NCBI GenBank assembly: GCA_020832455.1
Contig: JAFIEQ010000014.1
Span: 1-46,402 of the forward strand
DNA length: 46,402 nucleotides
Source: Nitriliruptoraceae bacterium
GTDB lineage: Bacteria > Actinomycetota > Nitriliruptoria > Nitriliruptorales > Nitriliruptoraceae
Direction: 5' to 3'
Part shown: piece after piece, positions 30,321-40,336 of the stretch
Numbering within the stretch: the first letter of the stretch is position 1
Layout of the letters: each line of letters starts with the position of its first letter
The notes under the pieces: generated by a model
The model's database searches: none
Told to the model about the DNA's origin: nothing
Seen by the model: only the letters and a program-made list of their open reading frames with translations
Made by a program: the position numbers and the translations under genes

Positions 30321-31862
30321 TCACGGTCCGGTGGGCGCCGTGCGGTCGGGATCGACGAAGCGAACGGCCCAGCCGCTCCCCCCGATGACGACCCCGTCGT
30401 CGAGGGTCGCGAGCGGATCGCCTGGGGGGGTCGTGGCGAGCACGGCGGCGTCACCGGTGCGCCGAACCTCCAGCGGCGCGAACTCCGCCCCACGCGCGTC
30501 CGCGCGGGCGCCGATCTCCAGCGGCCCCGCGAGACGTACAGCGCCCGGGTCGACGGACCCCTCGGAGCGCACCCGGCCGTCGTCGAGTCCGAGACGGGCC
30601 CAGCGTCCGTGCTCGTCACGGACGTGGAGGTCCTCGCCGTCGGCACCGACCGTCACCCGGGTCCCGAGGTCCGGCAGCCGGGTGCTCCAACGTGCTCCCT
30701 CGCCGTCGAGCAGGTGCACCTGTTCGGCACCGACGGCCACCAGCAGCTCGGGTAGCTCGAGCACGACGCGGACCGGGCCGGGCAGGTCCTGGACCAGCTC
30801 CCCGATCGACGCATCGAGGATCCTCGTCCCGGCCCAGCCGGTGACCACGATCGCGCCACCCACCGTGCGCAGCGACGCGAGCCCACCACCGACATCGGTC
30901 CGCCAGCGCTCGACGCCGTCCTCGGGGTCGACCAGGCGGACCCGTCCACCCTCGTCGGCCAGCACGGGCCCGCTCGCGCCGAGCGAGACGTGGCCTCCCG
31001 CGTGGTGCCAGCGCAGGGCGCCGGTGGCGGCCTCGAAGCCCGCGACGACGCGAGCGGGCCGACGCGCGCCGACCACCGAGTCCGCGGTGACGACCACCGT
31101 GTCGGCGGTGACGACGATCGTGTCGCCGTAGGTCCGCGCCTGGCGCACCTGCGTCGCCCCCGGGAACGGCACACGCCAGCGTCGCGCCCCGTCCTCGAGG
31201 TCGTGGGCCATCACCACGGCATCGCGTTCGATGCGCAGCAGCACCCCGTCGCTGGTCGCGTGGCTCCGCGTCCCGACGGGCGCGGTCGGGTCCGCCTCGA
31301 TCCGCCAGCGCTGCCGACCGTCGTCGAGGTCGAGCGCGAGGGTGCCGAGCCGGTCGGTGAGCAGCAGCAGACCCTCCGTGCTCGACGCGTCACGCCACAC
31401 CGGACCACGACCGGGGACCTCCACGCTCCAGGAGATGCAGTCGGGCGTGGCGAGACACACCGGCCGTTCGAGGTCGATCGCCCGCGCGTCAGCGCGCTCG
31501 GCGGGGGCGATCCGATCGAGGGCCACCGTCGCCTCGTCGATCGCCGGTCCGCCGGCCGCCGGACCGTCGACGCTGCCGGTCGGCGCGGACCCGCGGACCA
31601 GGATGCCGCCATCGGGACCCAGCGGGGTCAGCCCGAGGACGGCGACCAGCACGAGTCCGGCACCGCCGAGCGCGAGCGCGACCCGGGAGCCGGGGCGCGC
31701 GCGTCGGCCCGGGTCCGCCGCGTCGGTCGCCCCGGTCCCCCGGCCCGTCGAGCGCGGGGCTCCGCACCTGGCACACCAGCGCGCGCCCGGCACGGCGGGC
31801 GCGGCACACCCCGGCCACGCCGGGTCGGGGGGCGCGGGATGGGGCCGTGCGGGGGTGACCAC
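30321..31862 (-). CDS. Zinc-ribbon, single-TM, PQQ/BamB-like beta-propeller protein
   Basis: A 513-residue membrane protein with a cytoplasmic N-terminal Pro-rich segment, a degenerate zinc ribbon (CAAPAVPGARWCARCGAP; only three of the usual four cysteines), one transmembrane helix near 60-78 and an external beta-propeller. The repeats are PQQ-type, for example LALDLDDGRQRWRIE, MAHDLEDGARRWRVP, GFEAATGALRWHHAG and LVDPEDGVERWRTD. GTG at 31862 with GGAAG upstream is chosen; an ATG at 31907 would add 15 residues. It lies after gatB with an 79-base gap. The propeller may sense or scaffold envelope components; the function is unknown. Confidence 0.75.
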   Translation of the reverse strand: MVTPARPHPAPPDPAWPGCAAPAVPGARWCARCGAPRSTGRGTGATDAADPGRRARPGSRVALALGGAGLVLVAVLGLTPLGPDGGILVRGSAPTGSVDGPAAGGPAIDEATVALDRIAPAERADARAIDLERPVCLATPDCISWSVEVPGRGPVWRDASSTEGLLLLTDRLGTLALDLDDGRQRWRIEADPTAPVGTRSHATSDGVLLRIERDAVVMAHDLEDGARRWRVPFPGATQVRQARTYGDTIVVTADTVVVTADSVVGARRPARVVAGFEAATGALRWHHAGGHVSLGASGPVLADEGGRVRLVDPEDGVERWRTDVGGGLASLRTVGGAIVVTGWAGTRILDASIGELVQDLPGPVRVVLELPELLVAVGAEQVHLLDGEGARWSTRLPDLGTRVTVGADGEDLHVRDEHGRWARLGLDDGRVRSEGSVDPGAVRLAGPLEIGARADARGAEFAPLEVRRTGDAAVLATTPPGDPLATLDDGVVIGGSGWAVRFVDPDRTAPTGP

Positions 31863-31941
31863 GGGGTTCCGCTTCCGGCCGGGCACGTGGGACGTGCGGC
31901 CCGGCATCCCCCGTTCGGGGACGGGACGTCCCTGGCGTGGG

Positions 31942-33435
31942 TCAGCCGATGAGTTCGCGGAGCAGTTCGTTGGTCTTGCGCGGATCGGCCTGCCCGCGGG
32001 TCTCCTTCATGACCTGCCCGACGAGCGCACCGATCGCCTTCGCGTTGCCGCCGCGGATGTCCTCGACGGTGTCGGCGTTGGCCGCGATGACCCGCTCGAC
32101 GATCGTGCGCAGCTCGCCCTCGTCGGAGACCTGCTCGAGCCCGCGGTCCTTGGCGACCTCGGCGGGCGTCTTGGCGCCGCGCTCCTCGATCAGTCCGTCG
32201 AGCACCTGGCGCGCCAGCTTGGTCGACAGCGTGCCGTCGGCGACCAACCCGACCAGCTCGGCCAGGTGGGCGCCGGTCACCCCGGACTCCTCGAGCGTCA
32301 CCTCGGCGGCGGCCAACTGCCCGACGAGGTCACCCGCCAGCCAGTTGGCGACCAACTGGGGGTCCCCACCGGCCCGGACCGCGTCGTCGTACCACCCGAG
32401 CGTGCCGGCCCCGACGATCGCCGCCGCCTGCTCACGCACGACCCCGGCCTGCGCCAGGCGGGACCGCGCCGCCGCGGGGAGCTCCGGCAGCCGGGCACGT
32501 GCTGCCTCGACCCTGTCCGCCGGCGAGGTGATCTCCACCAGGTCGGGATCGGGGAAGTAGCGGTAGTCGGTGACCGATTCCTTGACCCGCAGTGTCTCCG
32601 TGCGGCCGGCCGACTCGTCCCAGTGGCGGGTCTCCATGCGGATCGTGCCGCCGTCCTCGATCACGGCGACCTGCCGCTGCGCCTCGTAGCGGATCGCGCG
32701 GCCGAGCGAGCGCACCGAGTTGAGGTTCTTGATCTCCGTCCGCGTGCCGAGCTCGTCGCCGACCTCGCGCACCGACACGTTCGCGTCGCAGCGGATCGAG
32801 CCCTCCTCCATCCGCGCATCGGAGACCCCGAGCGCCTGCACGATGGCCTGCAGCTCGCGCAGGTAGGCCTGCGCGGTCTCCGGATCGTGGATGTCGGGTC
32901 GGGAGACGATCTCCAGTAGCGGGATGCCGCACCGGTTGTAGTCGATCAACGAGCGGTCGGCGCCGTGCAGCCGGCCCGTGTCGCCCACGTGCAGGGACTT
33001 GCCGGTGTCCTCCTCCATGTGGAGGCGTTCGATCCGGACCCGGCGGCGATCGATCGACTCCTCACCCGCGTCGTCGCTCACCACGACGTCGACGTCCAGG
33101 TGACCGTCGTGGATCAGCGGGACGTCGTACTGGCTGATCTGGTAGTTCTTGGCCAGGTCCGGGTAGAAGTAGTTCTTGCGGTGGAAGCGGCAGACCTCGG
33201 CGACGCCACCGTTGAGCGCGAGCCCGAGCAGGATGGCGTCCTCGATCGCCTGCGCGTTGACCACCGGCAGGGACCCCGGCTGTCCGGTGCAGACCTCGCA
33301 GACGTTGGTGTTGGGCTCGTCCCCGAACTCGGTCGAGCAGCCGCACCACATCTTGGTGTTGGTCTGCAGCTCCACGTGGACCTCGAGCCCGACGACGAGC
33401 TCCCAACCCTGCGGCAGCAACGTGTCGGCGCTCAT
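31942..33435 (-). CDS. gatB: Asp-tRNA(Asn)/Glu-tRNA(Gln) amidotransferase subunit B
   Basis: A 497-residue subunit that binds and activates misacylated tRNA for transamidation. [16 protein letters not shown] and the cysteine site [20 protein letters not shown] (zinc binding) are conserved, as are [27 protein letters not shown] and the YQQY-like C-terminal tail domain. The length is normal. The ATG at 33435 overlaps the gatA stop by 4 bp. It is the last gene of a gatC-gatA-gatB operon, which implies indirect formation of Gln- and/or Asn-tRNA. Confidence 0.95.
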   Translation of the reverse strand: MSADTLLPQGWELVVGLEVHVELQTNTKMWCGCSTEFGDEPNTNVCEVCTGQPGSLPVVNAQAIEDAILLGLALNGGVAEVCRFHRKNYFYPDLAKNYQISQYDVPLIHDGHLDVDVVVSDDAGEESIDRRRVRIERLHMEEDTGKSLHVGDTGRLHGADRSLIDYNRCGIPLLEIVSRPDIHDPETAQAYLRELQAIVQALGVSDARMEEGSIRCDANVSVREVGDELGTRTEIKNLNSVRSLGRAIRYEAQRQVAVIEDGGTIRMETRHWDESAGRTETLRVKESVTDYRYFPDPDLVEITSPADRVEAARARLPELPAAARSRLAQAGVVREQAAAIVGAGTLGWYDDAVRAGGDPQLVANWLAGDLVGQLAAAEVTLEESGVTGAHLAELVGLVADGTLSTKLARQVLDGLIEERGAKTPAEVAKDRGLEQVSDEGELRTIVERVIAANADTVEDIRGGNAKAIGALVGQVMKETRGQADPRKTNELLRELIG

Positions 33436-35018
33436 CGGGCCACCTCCCCGGTCGTGTCCGCACCGTGCCCGACGGCGCGCGGACCCCGCGGTCGCCAGTC
33501 GAAGCCGGTCGCCTGCTCGAAGGCGTGGGCGACGCGGTACATCACGTCGTCGCGCTTCAGCGGCGCCATGATCTGCAGGCCCACCGGGAGCTGCGAACCG
33601 GGGGCGTCGGGTGCCTCGGCCAGCCCGGCGGGCACGCTCAACGCGGGGTTGCCCGCCAGCGAGGCCGGGACGGTGGCGACGTCGTTGAGGTACATCGCCA
33701 ACGGATCGTCGGCCTTGGACCCGAGCCCGAACGCCACCGTCGGCGAGGTCGGACTGACGAGCGCATCGACCTCACCGAACGCGGTGCGGAAGTCCTGCGC
33801 GATCAGCGTGCGGACCTTGGAGGCCTGCAGGTAGTAGGCGTCGTAGTAGCCGCTGGACAGCGCGTGGGTGCCGATCATGATGCGGCGCTTGACCTCCGGA
33901 CCGAACCCCGCGGCGCGGGTGGCCGCGTTCATCTCCTCCGCGGTCGGTGCGTCGACGCGCAGGCCGTAGCGGACCCCGTCGAAGCGCGCGAGGTTGGACG
34001 ACGCCTCGGACGGCGCGATCAGGTAGTACGCCGGCAACCCGGACGGCGCGTGGGGCAGGGAGACCTCGACGATCTCCGCGCCGAGCGACGCCAGGCGCTC
34101 CAGCGAGGCGGCGAACACGGCCTCGACCCCCGGCTCGTAGCCCTCCCCCTGCAGCTCGCGGACCACGCCGATGCGCATGCCGGCCACGTCGCCGACCAGC
34201 CCACCCATCAGGTCCGGGACCGTGTCGCGGATGGAGGTCGAGTCCCGCTCGTCGTGGTGCTGGATGAGCGACTGCAGCGCCGCCGCGTCCTCGACCGTCC
34301 GGGCGAAGGGGCCGGCCTGGTCTAACGAGGACGCGAACGCGACCAGCCCGCGTCGCGAGACGGTGCCGTAGGTGGGCTTGGCGCCCACGAGGCCGGTCAA
34401 CGCCGCGGGCTGGCGGATCGAGCCACCGGTGTCCGTCCCGATCGCCCACGGGGCGAGCAGACCAGCGACCGCGGCCGCGGAACCGCCGCTCGAGCCACCC
34501 GGGACCCGGTCGAGGTCCCACGGGTTGCGGGTGTCGCCGTAGGCCGAGTTCTCGGTGGACGAGCCCATCGCGAACTCGTCCATGTTGGTCTTGCCCAGCA
34601 CGACGACGTCCGCCACGCGCAGCGAGGTGGTGACGGTCGCGTCGTAGGGCGGGACCCACCCCTCGAGCATCCGCGAGCCGCAGGTGGTCGGGGCCCCCCG
34701 CATGGTGAGCACGTCCTTGAGGGCGAGCGGCACGCCGGCGTACGGCCCGAGCTCCTCCCCGGCGGCGCGGCGCCGGTCGATGTCGTCCGCGTGCTCGCGC
34801 GCCGCGTCCGCCGTGACGGCGAGGTAGGCGTGGACGTCGTCCGGGCCGAGCTCGGCGGCGTCCCGACCGTGCCAGACGGGCCCGTCGGCGACGACGCCGT
34901 CGGTGGCGGCGATCCGGTCGAGGTGGGCGTCGACGACCTCGCGGGCGGACACCTCGCCGGCGCGCATCCGCCGGGCGAGCTCGAGCGCCGTCGTGCTCGT
35001 GAGGGAGGGGTCGCTCAT
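33432..35018 (-). CDS. gatA: Asp-tRNA(Asn)/Glu-tRNA(Gln) amidotransferase subunit A
   Basis: A 528-residue amidase-signature glutaminase that releases ammonia from glutamine or asparagine. The Lys-cis-Ser-Ser triad is present: K101 in [12 protein letters not shown], the cis-serine in [10 protein letters not shown] (174-183) and S200 in TDTGGSIRQ. The downstream [20 protein letters not shown] is characteristic of GatA rather than other amidases. ATG at 35018 sits 2 bp from the gatC stop. The extra open frame upstream is read-through of gatC. Confidence 0.95.
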   Translation of the reverse strand: MSDPSLTSTTALELARRMRAGEVSAREVVDAHLDRIAATDGVVADGPVWHGRDAAELGPDDVHAYLAVTADAAREHADDIDRRRAAGEELGPYAGVPLALKDVLTMRGAPTTCGSRMLEGWVPPYDATVTTSLRVADVVVLGKTNMDEFAMGSSTENSAYGDTRNPWDLDRVPGGSSGGSAAAVAGLLAPWAIGTDTGGSIRQPAALTGLVGAKPTYGTVSRRGLVAFASSLDQAGPFARTVEDAAALQSLIQHHDERDSTSIRDTVPDLMGGLVGDVAGMRIGVVRELQGEGYEPGVEAVFAASLERLASLGAEIVEVSLPHAPSGLPAYYLIAPSEASSNLARFDGVRYGLRVDAPTAEEMNAATRAAGFGPEVKRRIMIGTHALSSGYYDAYYLQASKVRTLIAQDFRTAFGEVDALVSPTSPTVAFGLGSKADDPLAMYLNDVATVPASLAGNPALSVPAGLAEAPDAPGSQLPVGLQIMAPLKRDDVMYRVAHAFEQATGFDWRPRGPRAVGHGADTTGEVAR

Positions 35019-35020
35019 GT

Positions 35021-35317
35021 TCAGCCCTCCTCCGCGACGATGCGCGGCACGGCGAAGCGATCCTGCTCGACGTGCGGCGCGCCGGCCAGGATCTCGTCGC
35101 GAGCCAGCGACGGGCGGCGCTCGTCGGCGCGGGCGACATCGGTCGGTGCGAACGGGTGGGTGGTCGGTGCCACCTCGGCGGCCGCGACCTGGCCGACCTG
35201 CTCGGCGTAGCCCAGGATCTCGGACAGCTGCGGCGCGAGCGCGGCCACCTCGTCGTCGGTCAGCGACAGCCGCGCCAACCGGGCGACGTGGCGGACCTCG
35301 TCTTCGGACAGGGCCAC
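35021..35317 (-). CDS. gatC: Asp-tRNA(Asn)/Glu-tRNA(Gln) amidotransferase subunit C
   Basis: A 98-residue helical/extended subunit that joins GatA and GatB. The signature [17 protein letters not shown] and [14 protein letters not shown] form the N-terminal helices, and the extended middle ends with R-A-D-E-R and the [20 protein letters not shown] tail. GTG at 35317 has AGGAGG five bases upstream. It begins the gatCAB operon; a hairpin 74 bases upstream separates it from the GGDEF-EAL gene. Confidence 0.94.
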   Translation of the reverse strand: MALSEDEVRHVARLARLSLTDDEVAALAPQLSEILGYAEQVGQVAAAEVAPTTHPFAPTDVARADERRPSLARDEILAGAPHVEQDRFAVPRIVAEEG

Positions 35318-35390
35318 GGGGGCCTCCTGCGGGCGTCGGGCACGGGACGCTCGCGAGGCTAGCGCTCCGGACCCGACGCTCCCCCGGCAC

Positions 35391-35409
35391 GGGCGCTACC
35401 CCAGCGCCC
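35391..35409 (-). terminator. Hairpin between GGDEF-EAL gene and gatC
   Basis: GGGCGCT (35391-35397) and AGCGCCC (35403-35409) form a perfect 7-bp stem around ACCCC. It lies downstream of the minus-strand GGDEF-EAL gene and upstream of gatC. No T-run follows, so it is a probable but weak terminator. Confidence 0.4.
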
Positions 35410-35465
35410 GGTGGAGCGCCCCGCGGGCCCGGCGCGGCAGGAGCACGGCCGGAGCACCCCGGGGA

Positions 35466-37574
35466 CTACTCGCCGGTGGGCCCAGGCACGGCCGGCAACG
35501 GCGGTCCGAGGGTCCGTTCGCCCTCGAGCCAGGACGCGAACTCCTCGGCGGTGAGCGCGGGGGCGATCAGCCAGCCCTGGATCACGTCGCACCCGAGCCC
35601 GGCGAGCGTGGCCCGCTGCGCCTCGGTCTCCACCCCCTCGGCGATGGTGCGCAACCCACAGGCGTGTGCCAGTTCGATCACGGCGCGCACGACCGCCCGA
35701 TCGGCCGCGTCGCCCGCGTCGAGGTCGATGACGAACTGACGATCGATCTTGACCTCGTCCACGGGCAGTTGCTTGAGCCTTGTGAGCGAGGCGTGCCCGG
35801 TGCCGAAGTCGTCCAGGCTGAGCTGGACACCCATGCCGTGCAGCCGCTCCAGGGTGAGCAGGACCCGGGTCGGGTCGCTCACCAGCGCCTGCTCGGTGAT
35901 CTCCAGGCACAGCCGGTCGGGCGGGACCTGCGCCTGCGCGAGGGAGTCGGCGACCAGATCGGCGAACCGTTGATCGGCCAGGTCGTGCAGGGACGCGTTC
36001 ATCGACACGGGGATACCGAGCCCGGCATCGCGCCAGACCCCGAGGTGGGCGATGACGGCCCGCAGCACGTACGCCGTCACCTCGCGCATCACCGCCGTGT
36101 GCTCCGCCTGGGGCAGGAACGCCCCGGGGAGCAGCAGCCCACGGGTGGGGTGTTGCCAGCGCAGCAGGGCCTCCGCACCGACAAGTCGCCCGTCGCTCGC
36201 ACGCACCTGGGGCTGGTAGGCCAGGAAGAGCTCGCCGCGGGGCAGCCCCTGCCGCAGCTCGGCGAGCAGCGCGAGCCGGCCGGGGGTCCGCTGATCGAGC
36301 TCCGGGTCGAACGACACCAGGGTCTCGCCCGAGCCCTTGGCCTCGTACATCGCGAGGTCGGCCCGCCGTAGCAGCGTCTCCAGGTCCTGCCCATGGTCGG
36401 GGAACAGGGCGATGCCCGCGCTGACCTCGACCTCGAGCAGGATGCCGCCGACCTCGAAGGGTGCCCGGATCGCATCGGTGATGCGTCCCACGATGCGCTC
36501 GGCCTCCCACACCTCGTCGATGTCGAGCAGGAGCGCGAACTCGTCGCCGCCGAGGCGGGCGACCACGTCGTCGTCGCGGCAGGCCGTGCGCAGTCGGGAG
36601 GCGACGGCCTGCAGCAGCTGGTCGCCGGTCGAGTGCCCGAGCGTGTCGTTGACCTCCTTGAACCGGTCGAGGTCGAGCAGGCACAGCGCCGCGCGCGGCG
36701 GCTCCGCCTGCTGACTGCGCTGCGCCACGAGATCGGCGATGCTGGCGCGGTTGGCGAGGCTCGTCAGCTCGTCACGCAGACCGCGGTGCTCGCGGTCGAG
36801 CGCGAGCTGGGCCGTGGCCCAGACGAGCGCCAGCGGGAGCAGCAGCAACGGCAGGAACCCCCAGCTGGTGGCGATGACGACCACGACCAGCGGGGACAAC
36901 GCCATGACGCCGAGGGTCGTCGAGGTGTGCCACCAGAAGTCCCCGAAGACCGACTGTCGCAGGGACTGGCCACTCACGAGCCCGACCGCGGTGCCGACCA
37001 ACCCGAGGTTCACCAGGTGGTAGGCGACCGCCGCGATCACGATCAGACCGAGGTCGCGCGGCTGCAGCGTCGCAGGCGTCTGCGGGCTGGCGCTCCACCC
37101 CAGCGCGGCGAGCACGACCCAGGCGCTCAGGTAGCCGAGGGTGTACTGCGAGAGGTTGAACAGCGTCCGGTACCACTCCTTGCGCCGCACCAGGTCCCCG
37201 ATGGCGCTGCCCACGAGGACGCCGATCAGCGCCGCAGGCAGCCCCCAGGTGATCAGCACGGCGAAGTGGAACGCCGTCGCGAGGTTGACCCCCGACGGGG
37301 ACAGCTCCTTGGAGGCGACCACCGGTCGGATCTCACCGAGGATCACGAAGCCGAGGACGACCCAGAACGCGATGTCCAGGGCCTCGATGTCCGCGGACTC
37401 GAGCTGCAGCAGCGCGGAACCCGCGGCGAGCGTGGCCAGCCCCGTCACGACCCACCAGTACCCGCTGAAGCGGCCATGACGCAGCACGGGATCGAACGGT
37501 CCCGGTTCATCGCGACGAGCCACAGCGCTCCCGACCTCGCTGGCTCCTGCGACGCGTGCGACCGCACACCTCAT
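35466..37574 (-). CDS. Membrane-bound GGDEF-EAL c-di-GMP enzyme
   Basis: A 702-residue bifunctional protein. Residues about 40-255 hold some seven or eight membrane helices, likely an integral sensor. The GGDEF domain has an intact active site (GGDEF 342-346) and an allosteric inhibitory RxxD (RDDD, 333-336). The EAL domain has EAL (468-470), DDFGTGHASLTRL and EGVETEAQ, with the metal and catalytic residues in place. Both synthesis and hydrolysis of c-di-GMP are therefore possible; which dominates cannot be told. ATG at 37574 is taken. It diverges from pncB across a region with a palindromic operator. Confidence 0.92.
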   Translation of the reverse strand: MRCAVARVAGASEVGSAVARRDEPGPFDPVLRHGRFSGYWWVVTGLATLAAGSALLQLESADIEALDIAFWVVLGFVILGEIRPVVASKELSPSGVNLATAFHFAVLITWGLPAALIGVLVGSAIGDLVRRKEWYRTLFNLSQYTLGYLSAWVVLAALGWSASPQTPATLQPRDLGLIVIAAVAYHLVNLGLVGTAVGLVSGQSLRQSVFGDFWWHTSTTLGVMALSPLVVVVIATSWGFLPLLLLPLALVWATAQLALDREHRGLRDELTSLANRASIADLVAQRSQQAEPPRAALCLLDLDRFKEVNDTLGHSTGDQLLQAVASRLRTACRDDDVVARLGGDEFALLLDIDEVWEAERIVGRITDAIRAPFEVGGILLEVEVSAGIALFPDHGQDLETLLRRADLAMYEAKGSGETLVSFDPELDQRTPGRLALLAELRQGLPRGELFLAYQPQVRASDGRLVGAEALLRWQHPTRGLLLPGAFLPQAEHTAVMREVTAYVLRAVIAHLGVWRDAGLGIPVSMNASLHDLADQRFADLVADSLAQAQVPPDRLCLEITEQALVSDPTRVLLTLERLHGMGVQLSLDDFGTGHASLTRLKQLPVDEVKIDRQFVIDLDAGDAADRAVVRAVIELAHACGLRTIAEGVETEAQRATLAGLGCDVIQGWLIAPALTAEEFASWLEGERTLGPPLPAVPGPTGE

Positions 37575-37641
37575 GAGCCCTCGTCCTGCGCATCGGCCAC
37601 CTGACCGAGGTCTTGAGCGGTGGTGTGCGGCCCGCGGATGA

Positions 37642-37664
37642 GTTACTGTCAGTGTGACCAGAAC
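37642..37664 (+). promoter_or_regulatory. Candidate NrtR operator before pncB
   Basis: A perfect-symmetry site: GTT-N3-GTCA-N3-TGAC-N3-AAC over 23 bases, ending 24 bases before the chosen pncB start. The TACTGT at 37644-37649 could be a -10 element overlapped by it. Because a NrtR repressor is encoded two genes downstream, it is the expected binding protein; the symmetry is seen, the assignment is inference. Confidence 0.7.
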
Positions 37665-37688
37665 CTCTTCCCCGCGTCAGGCTCCCCG

Positions 37689-39020
37689 GTGTCCCCCTCC
37701 GTGCCGCCCTCGAACTCCCCGGCGCTGTTCACCGACCGCTACGAACTCACGATGCTCGACGCCGCACTGGCCGACGGCACCGCGGAGCGGCCGTGCGTGT
37801 TCGAGACCTTCACCCGACGGCTGCCCGCCGGACGGCGCTACGGCGTCGTGGCCGGGCTCGGGCGACTGCTGCCGGCGATCGCATCGTTCCGGTTCGACGA
37901 CGCGGTCCTGGCCGCGCTCGACGACCACGGCGTCGTCTCCCCCGCCACCCTCGCGTGGCTCGCGGGGTACCGCTTCCGCGGACGGCTGCACGGCTACCGC
38001 GAGGGCGAGGTCTTCGTCCCCAACTCCCCCGTGCTGACCGTGGAGGGCACCTTCGCCGACGCGGTGGTGCTCGAGACCCTGATCCTGAGCGTGCTCAACC
38101 ACGACTCGGCGGTCGCCGGCGCTGGCGCGCGGATGGTCACGGCCGCGCAGGGACGGGGGCTGTTCGAGTTCGGTAGCCGCCGCGCCCACGAGGAGGCCGC
38201 CGTCGCTGCGGCCCGCGCCGCCTACCTCGTCGGCTTCGACGGCACCTCGAACCTGGCGGCGGGAGCGCGGTTCGGGGTCCCGACGCTCGGGACCTCCGCG
38301 CACGCGTTCACGCTCCTGCACGACGACGAGCGGACCGCCTTCGAGTCCCAGGTGAGCGCGATGGGCCCCGGCACGACGCTGCTGGTCGACACCTACGACG
38401 TCCCGACGGCGATCACGACCGCCCTGCAGGTCGCGGGCAAGGGGCTCGGCGCGGTCCGCATCGACTCCGGGGACCTCGGCGCGCAGGCGCACGCCGCTCG
38501 ACGGCAACTCGACGCCGCCGGCGCGACCGGTACGCGCATCGTGGTCAGCGGCGACCTGGACGAGGACCGGATCGCGGCGCTGGCACCCGCCCCGATCGAC
38601 GCCTACGGCGTCGGGACCCGCCTGGTGACCGGGAGCGGGCATCCGACGGCCGGCTTCGTCTACAAGCTGGTCGCCCGCGCACGTCGCCCGGACGGTCCGC
38701 TCGAGGCGGTGGCGAAGGGTGGTGGTGACAAGGCCACGGTCGGGACCCACAAGCGCGCCGGTCGGCGGCTGGCCGGCGGGCGCGCCGACGCCGAGGTGCT
38801 CCAGGCCTGGGACGCCACCGTCCCCGCCGACCACCGTGCCCTGCAGGTGACCGCCATGGCCGACGGGGAGGTCCTGCACGAGCCGTCGCTCGAGGAGATC
38901 CGGTCCCACCACCGCAGCGCGCTGGCCGAGCTGCACCCCGGTGCACTCGCGCTGGCCGACGGCGAACCCTGCCTGCCCACGGTCCACGACCACCCGATCC
39001 TGGAGGAGAGCCACCGATGA
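37689..39020 (+). CDS. pncB: Nicotinate phosphoribosyltransferase
   Basis: A 443-residue NAD-salvage enzyme converting nicotinate, PRPP and ATP to nicotinate mononucleotide. FTDRYELTML (about 14-23) is the family opening; FEFGSRRAHEEAAVAA and FDGTSNLAAGARFGVPTLGT are core strands; the phosphorylated histidine is in GTSAHAFTLLH; and AVRIDSGDLGAQ is the conserved phosphate-binding segment. I chose GTG 37689 because it removes a 23-residue unrelated leader; an ATG lies at 37620. It overlaps pncA by 4 bp and follows the operator, so it is first in the NAD operon. Confidence 0.93.
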   Translation: MSPSVPPSNSPALFTDRYELTMLDAALADGTAERPCVFETFTRRLPAGRRYGVVAGLGRLLPAIASFRFDDAVLAALDDHGVVSPATLAWLAGYRFRGRLHGYREGEVFVPNSPVLTVEGTFADAVVLETLILSVLNHDSAVAGAGARMVTAAQGRGLFEFGSRRAHEEAAVAAARAAYLVGFDGTSNLAAGARFGVPTLGTSAHAFTLLHDDERTAFESQVSAMGPGTTLLVDTYDVPTAITTALQVAGKGLGAVRIDSGDLGAQAHAARRQLDAAGATGTRIVVSGDLDEDRIAALAPAPIDAYGVGTRLVTGSGHPTAGFVYKLVARARRPDGPLEAVAKGGGDKATVGTHKRAGRRLAGGRADAEVLQAWDATVPADHRALQVTAMADGEVLHEPSLEEIRSHHRSALAELHPGALALADGEPCLPTVHDHPILEESHR

Positions 39021-39622
39021 GCGACCGCCCACGTTTCGATCCGACGACGGCCCTGGTGGTCGTCGACGTCCAGAACGATTTCGCCGATCCGGACGGGGGG
39101 CTGTACGTCGAGGGGGGCGACGCGGTCGTGCCTCTGGTCAACGAGCAGGTCGGCGCGGCCCGAGCGGCCGGTGCCACCGTGGTCTACACCCAGGACTGGC
39201 ATCCCGAGCACACCCCGCACTTCGCCAAGGACGGTGGGGTCTGGCCCGTCCACTGCGTGGCGGAGACGTGGGGCGCCGAGCTGCACCCCGATCTCGACGT
39301 ACCCGAGGACGCCCTGATCGTCCGCAAGGGCGTGGACGGCGAGGACGGCTACTCCGGGTTCTCGGTGCGTGACCCCGAGACGGGCGAGCAGGCCGCGACC
39401 CAGCTCGGACGGATGCTCGAGGAGCGCTCGGTGCGCACCGTCGTGGTCACGGGCCTCGCCGGTGACGTGTGCGTGAAGGAGACGGCGCTGGACGCGGTCC
39501 GCCTCGGGTACGACACGGTGCTCCCGCTGGCGACGACGCGGATGGTGGAGTTGGAGGCCGGCGACGGTCAACGCGCGGTCGATGCGATGCGCGATGCCGG
39601 CGTCCAGGTGGTGATGGCGTAG
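39017..39622 (+). CDS. pncA: Nicotinamidase
   Basis: A 201-residue amidase of the isochorismatase fold converting nicotinamide to nicotinate. The catalytic triad is D17 (VDVQNDF), K104 (VRKGVDGED) and C152 (GLAGDVCVKETALDA); metal ligands lie in DWHPEHTPHF (60-69). The reaction feeds PncB, and the overlap with pncB shows co-expression. In mycobacteria this enzyme also activates pyrazinamide, a general property of the family. Confidence 0.94.
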   Translation: MSDRPRFDPTTALVVVDVQNDFADPDGGLYVEGGDAVVPLVNEQVGAARAAGATVVYTQDWHPEHTPHFAKDGGVWPVHCVAETWGAELHPDLDVPEDALIVRKGVDGEDGYSGFSVRDPETGEQAATQLGRMLEERSVRTVVVTGLAGDVCVKETALDAVRLGYDTVLPLATTRMVELEAGDGQRAVDAMRDAGVQVVMA

Positions 39623-40333
39623 GTGGCCGCCCGTGTCCGCGCACCGGACAGGGCCCCCACCTCGGCCTGCGCGGTCGCCGTCGACGTCGCCCTGCTGACC
39701 GTCACCGAAGGACGGCTGCAGCTGCTGCTGGTCGAGCCGGACGACCCGGCCCTGCACGGATCGCTCGCGCTGCCGGGTCGCCGGGTCCGCGATGACGAGG
39801 ACCTGGACGCGACCGCCCACCGGGCCCTGGCGGAGCTCGCGGGCCTGCGCGCCCCCGACGCCCACCTCGAGCAGCTGCGGACCTACGGCGCGATCGCCCG
39901 TGACCCGCGCGCCCGCGTCGTCTCCGTCGTCTACCTCGCGTTGACGCCCACGACCGACGCCCGCCTCGGCACCCGCGCGCGGCTGATCGACGTGGCGGAG
40001 CTCGACGGGCCGCGCCCACCACGCCTCGCCTACGACCACGACGCCGTCATCCCGGACGCGATCGAGCGCGCCCGCGCGAAGCTCGAGTACACGCCGCTGG
40101 CGACCGCCTTCGTCAGCGAACCCTTCACCCTCGCGGAACTGCGGGGCATCTACGAGGCCGTCTGGGGCGTCGCCCTCGACGACGCGAACTTCCGGCGCAA
40201 GGTGCGGTCCGTGGAGGACTTCGTGGTCCCGACGGGAGAACGCAGCCGACCGGGACCGGGCGGTGGTCGTCCCGCCCAGAGCTACCGGCGTGGGACCGCG
40301 GCGCGGCTGCACCCCGCGATGCTGCGGCCCTGA
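39623..40333 (+). CDS. nrtR: NrtR-type Nudix transcriptional regulator of NAD metabolism
   Basis: A 236-residue regulator. The N-terminal Nudix-fold domain (about 1-140) has a degenerate box (GRRVRDDEDLDATAHRALAE), lacking most of the REUXEEXGU acidic residues, as expected for a sensor of ADP-ribose instead of a hydrolase. Residues from about 150 carry the C-terminal winged-helix domain, with the family-typical FTLAELRGIYEAVWG and NFRRKVRSV. The GTG follows the pncA stop with no gap. It should repress the pncB-pncA-nrtR operon at the palindrome at 37642 when NAD is plentiful. Confidence 0.85.
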   Translation: MAARVRAPDRAPTSACAVAVDVALLTVTEGRLQLLLVEPDDPALHGSLALPGRRVRDDEDLDATAHRALAELAGLRAPDAHLEQLRTYGAIARDPRARVVSVVYLALTPTTDARLGTRARLIDVAELDGPRPPRLAYDHDAVIPDAIERARAKLEYTPLATAFVSEPFTLAELRGIYEAVWGVALDDANFRRKVRSVEDFVVPTGERSRPGPGGGRPAQSYRRGTAARLHPAMLRP

Positions 40334-40336
40334 GTC

